From positions 1-9,630 of the forward strand of contig CAKMQH010000040.1 in assembly GCA_927911515.1 (NCBI GenBank): 9,630 nucleotides of DNA, read 5' to 3'. The translations under genes were made by a program, and so were the position numbers. This DNA comes from an uncultured Neisseria sp. (lineage in GTDB: Bacteria; Pseudomonadota; Gammaproteobacteria; Burkholderiales; Neisseriaceae). Each line of letters starts with the position of its first letter. Position 1 is the stretch's first letter. The notes beneath the pieces are model-generated. The model had not been told where the DNA came from, made no database searches, and worked only from the letters and a program-made list of their open reading frames with translations. This document shows, one piece after another, positions 1 to 6,305 of the stretch.

Positions 1-54
1 ACACAAAGTCAATCCGATTCCCGTCTGCAACATTCCGAAGAGATGCTGAAATAA
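1..54 (+). CDS. C-terminal end of an upstream gene (partial)
   Basis: The first frame is open from the window edge to a TAA at 52-54 and would encode a hydrophilic tail ending SEEMLK. A DUS hairpin follows within a few bases, as is usual after Neisseria genes. The start lies outside the window, and 17 codons are too few to recognise a family. An open frame this short could be chance. Confidence 0.35.
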   Translation, partial: TQSQSDSRLQHSEEMLK

Positions 55-59
55 ACAAG

Positions 60-88
60 GGTCGTCTGAAACGTTTCAGAGACCTTTT
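60..88 (+). terminator. DUS inverted-repeat terminator
   Basis: GGTCGTCTGAAA (60-71) is followed almost at once by TTTCAGAGACC (74-84), a reverse complement lacking one C, and then by TTTT (85-88). The strong stem plus short U tract suits a terminator for the gene ending at 54. The left arm contains the intact core GTCGTCTGAA at 61-70; the right arm is degenerate. Confidence 0.6.
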
Positions 89-205
89 CAAAACAAAGAG
101 GGTTGAAATCGTCAAACATTGCTCCAAAATATCGAATGTGCTTACAGTAGGTTGCATAAATTACCCGAACTTATCAAACCCGCCGTTTTGTGTAAAAATA
201 CCGCA

Positions 206-2215
206 ATGGAAAAAATTACTCACCAAAATCTACATCCCTTACTTTCCAAAAGCCTGACCGACACCGATTTCGTCCTTATCCTCAACGCCTTAATCAAATT
301 CCTGCGGCGCGGCGGCAAAAAACAGGCGGCAGAACGCTTCGACCTGATTATCTCCACGCTCAAACAAGACGAAGAACTCGGAAAAAACTTCAGTGGCCGC
401 TTCTACCACTGGCTTTCGCAAGTCCACATCTATCCCGCGCTGATCAAACTCGGCATCTTCTCGCGCCACAGCTTTACCCGCGAGATGGGCATACGCATAT
501 ACGAACGCTTCAGCCCGTCCTACAAAGATTTTGCCAACCTGCGCGAAGTGTTCCTCTATCTCTTCCATTCGGAAAACGATGACAGATGGCTGCAAACCCT
601 CAGCATCCGCCAATGGTTGAGCTTGTACGATCTGATCCGCACCAGCGTCGATCCCGCCTTGCTGCAAAATGCCTGCCGCCAGTTGGTTGACGCCCGTCTG
701 CGCGCCATTGAAATGCTCGCCATTTGGATTGCGTCCGAAGCCCTCGAACCCGACCTTATCCGCATCGCACCGCGCCTGCTCGAAGCCGACTCGCCCTTCG
801 TCGCCCTCCAGCGCGAAACCGCCAAACTGGTCGAACACTACCGCAACGACACCAGCCCTTACGACACTGCACACCTCGAAGTCATGTTCGACCAGTGCAG
901 CAAGCAAATCGACTATCTGCGTCGCAAAGGGACGGGCGCAGGATCAGGTTCGTCTGTCAAAGTCGCCCACCTGCTCGAACGGCTCCAGCAGACCATAGGT
1001 CGTCTGAAACTGCTCACCGACATCCAAACCGATGCCGGCAACCGCAACCGCCTGACCATTACCCTGATGAATTCCCTCATCTACGCCGCGGTCGAGCAAT
1101 ACAGTACCCGCCACCTGCGCCGCAGCAGCATCCGTATGCTCGCCCGCAGCATTACCGAAAACAAAAGCCACCACGGCGAGCATTACATCACCCGCAACCG
1201 CAAAGAATATTTCAAAATGTTCTACTCCGCGGCAGGCGGCGGCGTCATCATCGCCCTGATGGCGCTGTATAAAATCTATATCGGCTCACTCGGCTTCAGC
1301 CCCTTCGTTACCTCCTTGTTAGCAGGGCTAAACTACGGCATAGGCTTCATGATCATCCACATGCTGCACTGTACCGTCGCCACCAAACAGCCCGCCATGA
1401 CTGCCGCCAGCTTCGCCGAACAGGTCGATCTCAACGAAGGCGGCAAAGCGGTGGACAACAAGCTCGCCAAGCTCCTTATCGACGTATGCCGCTCTCAAAG
1501 CGTCGCCGTCTTCGGTAACGTTTCCATCGCCATCCTATTGGCGTGCGCCATATCGTTCGGCTATGCGCATCTGAACCAACAGCCCATACTCGATGCACAT
1601 ACCACCGCCTACCAGTTCAAATCCATAGACATCATCAATCATCCGACCCTATGGTATGCCGCTATTGCAGGCTTGTGGCTGTTCTGTTCCGGCATTATCG
1701 CAGGCTTCTTCGACAACCGCGCCGACTACCTCAACCTGCGCCAACGCCTGCCCTTCAACCCTTTGTTGCGCAAAATCATGCGCCCCAAACCCCGTCGCGT
1801 CCTCGCCGCCTACATCCACAAACACTACGGCTCGCTGGTCGGCAACTTCATCTTCGGTATGCTCTTGGGCATGACCGGCTACTTCGGCCACCTACTCGGC
1901 CTGCCGCTGGACATCCGCCATGTCGCCTTCTCCTCCGCCAACCTCGGCTATGCCGCCGTCAGCGGTAACGTCGGCTTTGGTACATTCATGCTCGGCATTT
2001 GCAGCGTCCTCGCCATCGGCTTGGTCAACCTCATCGTCAGCTTCACCCTCGCCCTCTTCGTCGCCCTGCGCTCGCGCGGCACGAAAATCGGCAGCGTCGG
2101 TAATTTGTGCAAAAGCTTCTGGCAGCAGATTAAGGCCAACCCGCTGATCTTGTTTTTCCCGGTTACGCCGGTTCAGACCAAAGAGCCGACTAAAGAGCAG
2201 GGAGAAAAGCATTAA
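206..2215 (+). CDS. gcr: Gcr-type 'site-specific recombinase' family membrane protein
   Basis: I recognise this as the Neisseria protein conventionally named site-specific recombinase (SpecificRecomb family). From the ATG at 206 it is 669 residues. Residues 1 to about 335 are soluble, helical and charged. The rest carries hydrophobic segments at roughly 337-360, 365-387, 433-455, 482-502, 542-565 and 588-621, ending in a short polar tail. I see no serine- or tyrosine-recombinase signature, so the family name should not be taken as proof of function; the architecture is that of an inner-membrane protein. The frame stays open upstream to a TTG at 119, which would add 29 residues. I prefer the ATG, where the protein begins MEKITHQNLHP, although neither start has a good Shine-Dalgarno. 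A perfect mucDUS lies inside the gene at 997-1008. mnmC follows after 55 bases. Confidence 0.8.
   Translation: MEKITHQNLHPLLSKSLTDTDFVLILNALIKFLRRGGKKQAAERFDLIISTLKQDEELGKNFSGRFYHWLSQVHIYPALIKLGIFSRHSFTREMGIRIYERFSPSYKDFANLREVFLYLFHSENDDRWLQTLSIRQWLSLYDLIRTSVDPALLQNACRQLVDARLRAIEMLAIWIASEALEPDLIRIAPRLLEADSPFVALQRETAKLVEHYRNDTSPYDTAHLEVMFDQCSKQIDYLRRKGTGAGSGSSVKVAHLLERLQQTIGRLKLLTDIQTDAGNRNRLTITLMNSLIYAAVEQYSTRHLRRSSIRMLARSITENKSHHGEHYITRNRKEYFKMFYSAAGGGVIIALMALYKIYIGSLGFSPFVTSLLAGLNYGIGFMIIHMLHCTVATKQPAMTAASFAEQVDLNEGGKAVDNKLAKLLIDVCRSQSVAVFGNVSIAILLACAISFGYAHLNQQPILDAHTTAYQFKSIDIINHPTLWYAAIAGLWLFCSGIIAGFFDNRADYLNLRQRLPFNPLLRKIMRPKPRRVLAAYIHKHYGSLVGNFIFGMLLGMTGYFGHLLGLPLDIRHVAFSSANLGYAAVSGNVGFGTFMLGICSVLAIGLVNLIVSFTLALFVALRSRGTKIGSVGNLCKSFWQQIKANPLILFFPVTPVQTKEPTKEQGEKH
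997..1008 (+). repeat. DUS, mucDUS form, inside gcr
   Basis: Perfect AGGTCGTCTGAA on the coding strand, read in frame as part of Gly-Arg-Leu-Lys. An intragenic uptake signal. Confidence 0.9.
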
Positions 2216-2254
2216 GGCAAGCCGACAGACAGCGCTTCAGTAATCAACCTCTTT

Positions 2255-2266
2255 TTCAGACGACCC
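2255..2266 (-). repeat. DUS between gcr and mnmC
   Basis: TTCAGACGACC followed by C: the reverse complement of mucDUS with a mismatch at the outermost base. It is the only recognisable element in the 55-base gcr-mnmC gap. It has no inverted partner, so there is no obvious terminator here and the two genes may be cotranscribed. Confidence 0.85.
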
Positions 2267-2419
2267 CGCTATGCCCATCCTCGCTTGGAACACCCCGCCC
2301 ACCCCCGCCGAACTTGCCCGCATGATCGAAACTCATCCCGCACCGCTGCATCTGGTTGCCTGTCTGAGCGAAAACCGCATGCCCGATTTTCCTTTGTCCG
2401 ATGCCCCGACCGAGCTGGA

Positions 2420-2431
2420 AGGCCGTCTGAA
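2420..2431 (+). repeat. DUS, AG form, inside mnmC
   Basis: Perfect AGGCCGTCTGAA, translated as part of Gly-Arg-Leu-Lys in the N-terminal segment of MnmC. Confidence 0.88.
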
Positions 2432-2621
2432 AAACCGCCTAGACCAAGCCCTAAAATGCCTTCAGTTCAACAGCGTTAACTTTCTGGAAAACCTGCTGCC
2501 CGACGTACATCTCTGGCTTGTCCCGCCGCACCGCGCCGACAGCCTGCACGAACATTTCAACCGTATCGAATGGCAGACCGAAGCCGTGCCGCAAGCCGCG
2601 CCCAAGCCCGTCAAACCTTGG

Positions 2622-2633
2622 TTCAGACGACCT
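2622..2633 (-). repeat. DUS, mucDUS form, encoding the MnmC linker
   Basis: Perfect TTCAGACGACCT. In frame it supplies Phe-Arg-Arg-Pro of the PWFRRP linker that precedes the FAD domain. Confidence 0.88.
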
Positions 2634-3040
2634 CAAGCCACCACCCCGCTAGAACATGTGCTGGTTATCGGCGCGGGCATTGCCGGCGCCGCGACCGCGC
2701 GCAAGCTGGCGGAACACGGCGTGCGCGTTACCGTTTTGGAAGCGGGCAAAGCGGCGCAAGGCGGCAGCGGCAACCGCCAAGGGCTGCTCTACGCCAAAAT
2801 CTCGCCGCACGACACCGAGCAAACCGAACTGCTGCTGGCAGGCTACGGCTACACCCGCCGCCTGCTGCAAGACCTGCTGCCCGATTCCGACGCATGGGGC
2901 GGCGACGGCGTGTTGCACCTCAATTTCGACGAAACCGAACGCAAACGCAATCAGGCATTGGGTTTGCAGCAACATCACGCCCACCTCTACCGCAGCGTGT
3001 CCGCCGACGAAGCCGCGCACATCGCAGGCATAGACGTCTT

Positions 3041-3052
3041 TTCAGACGGCCT
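3041..3052 (-). repeat. DUS, AG form, inside mnmC
   Basis: Perfect TTCAGACGGCCT, read as Ser-Asp-Gly-Leu just before the WPQGVWLNPP motif. Confidence 0.88.
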
Positions 3053-3531
3053 CTACTGGCCTCAGGGCGTATGGCTGAACCCGCCCGCCGTCGTCCGCGC
3101 CTTGCTGAATCATCCGCTGATTGCGTTGCACGAAGACACGCCCTTATCCTCCGCCGAATACGACGGCGCAAACTGGACGGCACACACGCCGCGCGCAGCT
3201 TCAGCGCAAGCCACATCATCTACTGCATGGGCGCGCACAGCCCGAACGCCGCCGATGCCAACGTCTCCGCCCTGCCGTTCCGCCAAATCCGCGGACAAAC
3301 CGGCGTAGCGGCGGCAAGCGGTTTTTCCAAACGTCTGCGCTGCGCCCTATCCGGCGAAAGCTACATCAGCCCGAGCTGGCAAGGGCAACACTGCTACGGC
3401 GCGACCTTCGTCCTCAACAGCAACGACGACGCTTGGCATCCGCACGAAGAAACCGCCAACCGCGCCGCCCTGCAACAACTCAACCCGCCATTGGCGCAAT
3501 CATTGTTTGAGCAAAACCCGCCTTGCTCGGT

Positions 3532-3543
3532 TTCAGACGACCC
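3532..3543 (-). repeat. DUS inside the 3' part of mnmC
   Basis: TTCAGACGACC followed by C; core intact, outermost base differs from mucDUS. It lies in the downstream frame, past the frameshift. Confidence 0.85.
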
Positions 3544-3894
3544 CTTTGCACAACCGCAAGGACACGCCGCCCTGCGCTGCGACAGCCCCGACCACCTGCC
3601 CGTCGTCGGCGCGCTCGGCGACATCGCCGCCATGCAGACCGCCTACGCCAAACTCGCCTTGGACAAAAACTACCGCCTCGACAACGTCCCCTGTCCCTAC
3701 CTGCCGAACGCCTACATCAACACCGCACACGGCACGCGCGGCCTCGCCACCGCCCCCGTCTGCGCCGCCGCCATTGCCGCCGACATCCTCGGCCTGCCCC
3801 AGCCGCTGTCCCAACGCCTACGCACCGCCCTGCACCCCAACCGCGCCGTCATCCGCGCCATCGTGCGGCAGCAGCCTTTGCTTTGATGCGCAAG

Positions 3895-3906
3895 AGGTCG
3901 TCTGAA
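3895..3906 (+). repeat. DUS, mucDUS form, just after mnmC
   Basis: Perfect AGGTCGTCTGAA starting 8 bases after the mnmC stop codon. There is no inverted partner nearby and no T tract. Confidence 0.9.
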
Positions 3907-3922
3907 AAGCTGCCTGAGCACG

Positions 3923-3952
3923 CTGTCAATCGACCTCCGTTTCCACTATAAT
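3923..3952 (+). promoter_or_regulatory. sigma-70-type promoter for norM
   Basis: A perfect -10 TATAAT lies at 3947-3952. CTGTCA at 3923-3928 matches the -35 consensus at four of six positions, with an 18-base spacer. The predicted start, near 3959, is about 83 bases before the norM ATG. A CTG-beginning -35 hexamer resembles what I recall for gonococcal norM, where a C-to-T change in the -35 is reported to raise efflux. That comparison is from memory. Confidence 0.6.
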
Positions 3953-3975
3953 GTCGCATCCCATGCCCATACGGA

Positions 3976-4008
3976 ACAGGCCGTCTGTTTTCAGACGACC
4001 TGTTTCTT
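3976..4008 (+). terminator. DUS hairpin in the norM leader
   Basis: ACAGGCCGTCTG (3976-3987), a TTTT loop, and CAGACGACCTGT (3992-4003) form a 12-pair stem with one C-A mismatch, followed by the T-rich TTCTTTATTT. The right arm includes a perfect mucDUS (TTCAGACGACCT at 3990-4001); the left arm is the AG form cut short. It would end mnmC transcripts. It also lies downstream of the predicted norM promoter, so it may act on norM as well. Confidence 0.6.
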
Positions 4009-4041
4009 TATTTCCGCTTTTTTAAAGTTCTACAAACACTT

Positions 4042-5421
4042 ATGCTGCTCGACCTCAACCGCTTTTCCTTTTCCGTCTTCCTAAAAGAAATCCGCCTACT
4101 GACCGCCCTTGCCCTGCCCATGCTGTTGGCGCAGGTCGCGCAGGTGGGCATCGGTTTCGTCGATACCGTGATGGCGGGCGGTGCGGGTAAGGAGGATTTG
4201 GCGGCGGTGGCTTTGGGCAGCAGCGCGTTTGCCACGGTTTATATTACCTTTATGGGCATTATGGCGGCGCTGAACCCGATGATTGCCCAGCTTTACGGCG
4301 CGGGTAAAACCGACGAAGTGGGCGAAACGGGGCGGCAGGGGATTTGGTTCGGGCTGTTTTTGGGGATTTTCGGCATGGTATTGATGTGGGCGGCGATTAC
4401 GCCGTTCCGCAACTGGCTGACCCTGAGCAATTATGTCGAAGGCACGATGGCGCAGTATATGTTGTTCACCAGCTTGGCGATGCCGGCGGCAATGGTGCAC
4501 CGCACACTGTACGCCTACGCTTCCAGCCTGAACCGCCCGCGCCTGATTATGTTGGTCAGCTTCGCGGCGTTTGTGTTGAACGTGCCGCTGAACTATATTT
4601 TTGTTTACGGCAAATTCGGTATGCCCGCTTTGGGCGGCGCAGGCTGCGGGTTGGCGACGATGGCGGTGTTTTGGTTCAGCGCGCTGGCGTTGTGGATTTA
4701 TATCGCCAAGGAAAAATTCTTCCGTCCGTTCGGACTGACGGCGAAATTCGGCAAACCGGATTGGGCGGTGTTCAAACAGATTTGGAAAATCGGTGCGCCC
4801 ATCGGGCTGTCTTATTTTTTGGAAGCCAGCGCGTTTTCGTTTATCGTGTTTTTGATCGCGCCCTTCGGCGAGGATTATGTGGCGGCGCAGCAGGTCGGCA
4901 TCAGTTTGTCGGGGATTCTCTATATGATTCCGCAAAGCGTCGGCTCGGCAGGGACGGTGCGCATCGGCTTTTCGCTTGGGCGGCGCGAATTTTCGCGGGC
5001 GCGCTATATTTCGGGCGTGTCGCTGGTGTTGGGCTGGATGCTCGCCGTGATTACCGTGCTTTCTTTGGTATTATTCCGTTCGCCGCTGGCAAGTATGTAC
5101 AACAATGATCCAGCGGTTTTAAGCATTGCCGCCACCGTCCTGCTCTTTGCCGGCTTGTTCCAACCGGCAGACTTCACCCAATGTATCGCGTCCTACGCCC
5201 TGCGCGGCTATAAAGTCACCAAGGTGCCGATGTTCATCCACGCCGCCGCCTTCTGGGGCTGCGGCCTGCTGCCGGGCTACCTGCTCGCCTACCGTTTCGA
5301 TATGGGCATTTACGGCTTCTGGACGGCATTGATTGCCTCGCTCACCATCGCAGCCGTCGCCTTGGTGTGGTGCTTGGAATTGTGCAGCAGGGAAATGGTC
5401 AGATCGCATAAGGTCGCCTGA
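4042..5421 (+). CDS. norM: MATE family multidrug efflux pump NorM
   Basis: 459 residues, the same length as I recall for gonococcal NorM and nearly identical to it through most of its length. NorM is an inner-membrane Na+- or H+-coupled antiporter that exports cationic drugs and dyes. The protein is hydrophobic throughout, fitting the 12-helix MATE fold. Asp41 (in GFVDTVMAG), Glu261 (in SYFLEASAF) and Asp356 (in YNNDPAVL) are at positions I associate with cation and substrate binding. The ATG at 4042 has no strong Shine-Dalgarno, so translation may be weak. The TGA stop at 5419-5421 lies inside the arm of a DUS hairpin. Synonymous codon choice changes sharply near 4135 and again near 5105, suggesting a mosaic gene. 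In pathogenic Neisseria I recall norM lying next to murB; here another gene separates them. Confidence 0.95.
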   Translation: MLLDLNRFSFSVFLKEIRLLTALALPMLLAQVAQVGIGFVDTVMAGGAGKEDLAAVALGSSAFATVYITFMGIMAALNPMIAQLYGAGKTDEVGETGRQGIWFGLFLGIFGMVLMWAAITPFRNWLTLSNYVEGTMAQYMLFTSLAMPAAMVHRTLYAYASSLNRPRLIMLVSFAAFVLNVPLNYIFVYGKFGMPALGGAGCGLATMAVFWFSALALWIYIAKEKFFRPFGLTAKFGKPDWAVFKQIWKIGAPIGLSYFLEASAFSFIVFLIAPFGEDYVAAQQVGISLSGILYMIPQSVGSAGTVRIGFSLGRREFSRARYISGVSLVLGWMLAVITVLSLVLFRSPLASMYNNDPAVLSIAATVLLFAGLFQPADFTQCIASYALRGYKVTKVPMFIHAAAFWGCGLLPGYLLAYRFDMGIYGFWTALIASLTIAAVALVWCLELCSREMVRSHKVA

Positions 5422-5440
5422 AAATTCTTTCAGACGACCT
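5411..5440 (+). terminator. DUS hairpin overlapping the norM stop
   Basis: AGGTCGCCTGAAA (5411-5423) and TTTCAGACGACCT (5428-5440) pair over 13 positions with one C-A mismatch and a loop of four. The right arm is a perfect mucDUS (5429-5440); the left arm has one T-to-C change in the core and contains the TGA. No T tract follows, so termination may be partial. Confidence 0.5.
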
Positions 5441-5473
5441 CCATTAATATTTCATTTACGGCTTATTCACTTT

Positions 5474-5479
5474 TAAGGA
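5474..5479 (+). promoter_or_regulatory. Shine-Dalgarno of the GIY-YIG gene
   Basis: TAAGGA lies 6 bases before the ATG at 5486, in an A-rich leader. It is one of only two good ribosome binding sites in the window, which supports the gene being real and translated. Confidence 0.7.
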
Positions 5480-5485
5480 AAAAAA

Positions 5486-6259
5486 ATGTTTTCAACTTCC
5501 ATTATAGAAAAACTTGCTTACTATATTTATTGTTTGATTGACCCTAGAGACGGCAATATTTTCTATGTAGGTAAAGGCGTAGGCAATCGCGTTTTCCATC
5601 ATGCCCAAGCCTCATTACAAGAAAAAGAAAAGCCAAGTGATAAAATTGCCTTGATTAGGGAAATACATAAAAGCGGACACCAGCCCGTGTATTACATTCT
5701 GCGGCACAACATCCAAACAGACGAACAGGCTTTCGAATATGAAGCGATGGCAATAGACCTACTCTCTTTGGTTAAGCCGAGCCAGCAGCCGCTGACTAAT
5801 ATTCAAGGAGGAACACATTCTTCAAAAGTAGGATTAATGGACTTTTCGGAATTAAAGCGACAATATGATGCTCAGGAATTAAAAACTGGTGAACCCATTG
5901 TTTTAATTACGATTAATAAAGAATACGAGAAACTGAAAAAAGACATTAGATCCGGAAATATTCCTGAAGCCAATAGGGATAAGGAAATTTATGAACGCAC
6001 ACGGAAATATTGGAAAATTGGAAGCCGACGTGAAAAAGCAAAATATGCAGTTGCAGTCTATCGCGGCTGGACATTGGCAGTATATGAAATCGAAAGATGG
6101 ATTTCTGCTGATGATATTATTAAAGGTCGTTGGATGTTTGAAGGCAAACCGTTACCAAAAGAGTCCAATATTTATCAAGAAATCGTGGATAAGCTGACCT
6201 ATTCTTCCCAAGAAAACTATAAAGCCCCCCAATATCCCATTACCTATCGTAATTGTTAA
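5486..6259 (+). CDS. LEM-like GIY-YIG nuclease domain protein, accessory gene
   Basis: A 257-residue soluble protein. Residues 11-110 form a GIY-YIG domain: YIY at 13-15, YVG at 27-29 followed by GKG, Arg35 in GNRVFHH, an acidic pair at Glu84/Glu86 and Asn105 in TNIQGG. This fits the LEM-3/COG3680-like branch rather than the UvrC or short YhbQ types. GIY-YIG enzymes cut DNA using the tyrosines, arginine and a metal-bound glutamate. Residues ~135-250 form a second region with IVLITINKEY, RKYWKIG, AKYAVAVYRG and VYEIERW. This could be a PUA-like nucleic-acid-binding module, which is inference. The gene is AT-rich with A/T-ending codons, lacks internal DUS, and lies between norM and murB, flanked by direct DUS copies. 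These features point to recent acquisition. Its role could be defence, DNA processing or selfish; none is shown. Confidence 0.85.
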   Translation: MFSTSIIEKLAYYIYCLIDPRDGNIFYVGKGVGNRVFHHAQASLQEKEKPSDKIALIREIHKSGHQPVYYILRHNIQTDEQAFEYEAMAIDLLSLVKPSQQPLTNIQGGTHSSKVGLMDFSELKRQYDAQELKTGEPIVLITINKEYEKLKKDIRSGNIPEANRDKEIYERTRKYWKIGSRREKAKYAVAVYRGWTLAVYEIERWISADDIIKGRWMFEGKPLPKESNIYQEIVDKLTYSSQENYKAPQYPITYRNC

Positions 6260-6269
6260 ATAGTAAGTT

Positions 6270-6281
6270 TTCAGACGACCT
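6270..6281 (-). repeat. DUS, mucDUS form, upstream of murB
   Basis: Perfect TTCAGACGACCT, 10 bases after the GIY-YIG gene stop and without an inverted partner. It repeats 5429-5440 in the same orientation; with one extra T the shared direct repeat is 13 bases. Confidence 0.9.
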
Positions 6282-6305
6282 GAATCCATAAAATCACAAA
6301 TCATC

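Larger units (their letters stand above)
2271..3886 (+). pseudogene. mnmC: MnmC-type FAD oxidoreductase, frameshifted
   Basis: Homologue of the C-terminal module of MnmC, which oxidises cmnm5(s2)U34 of tRNA to nm5(s2)U34 using FAD. Frame one runs from ATG 2271 and shows the Rossmann motif GAGIAGA (residues 134-140), GSGNRQG (165-171) and GVWLNPP. It leaves homology at about 3183-3199 and stops at 3308. The homologous reading resumes one base back (RSFSASHIIYCMG), then LRCDSPDHLPVVG, HGTRGLATAPVCA and LHPNR, to the TGA at 3884-3886. One base is missing, probably between 3191 and 3192 in CCGCGCGC. Repaired, the protein would be 538 residues, against about 668 for E. coli MnmC. The first ~115 residues are much shorter than the methyltransferase module and show no SAM-binding glycine loop. 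The KPWFRRP linker (115-121) matches the junction in E. coli. As written, neither half is a complete oxidoreductase. Confidence 0.85.

Noticed and set aside
119..205. TTG start giving Gcr 29 extra residues
   Set aside because: The rare start codon has poor spacing to GAGGG at 98-102. I kept it only as an alternative to the ATG at 206.
290..907. Antisense open frame (205 codons) within gcr
   Set aside because: Its reading mirrors the codons of the sense gene; there is no promoter or ribosome binding site.
3183..3199. Programmed ribosomal frameshift in mnmC
   Set aside because: There is no X-XXY-YYZ slippery heptamer, and the homologues I know are single-frame; a lost base is simpler.
4096..4935. 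Long antisense open frame (279 codons) within norM
   Set aside because: The sense frame is unmistakable NorM. The antisense product is rich in Arg, Gln and His with no domain, as expected from GC-rich codons read backwards.
4344..5108. Second forward open frame (254 codons) overlapping norM
   Set aside because: Out-of-frame shadow coinciding with the G/T-ending codon tract; no ribosome binding site or recognisable motif.
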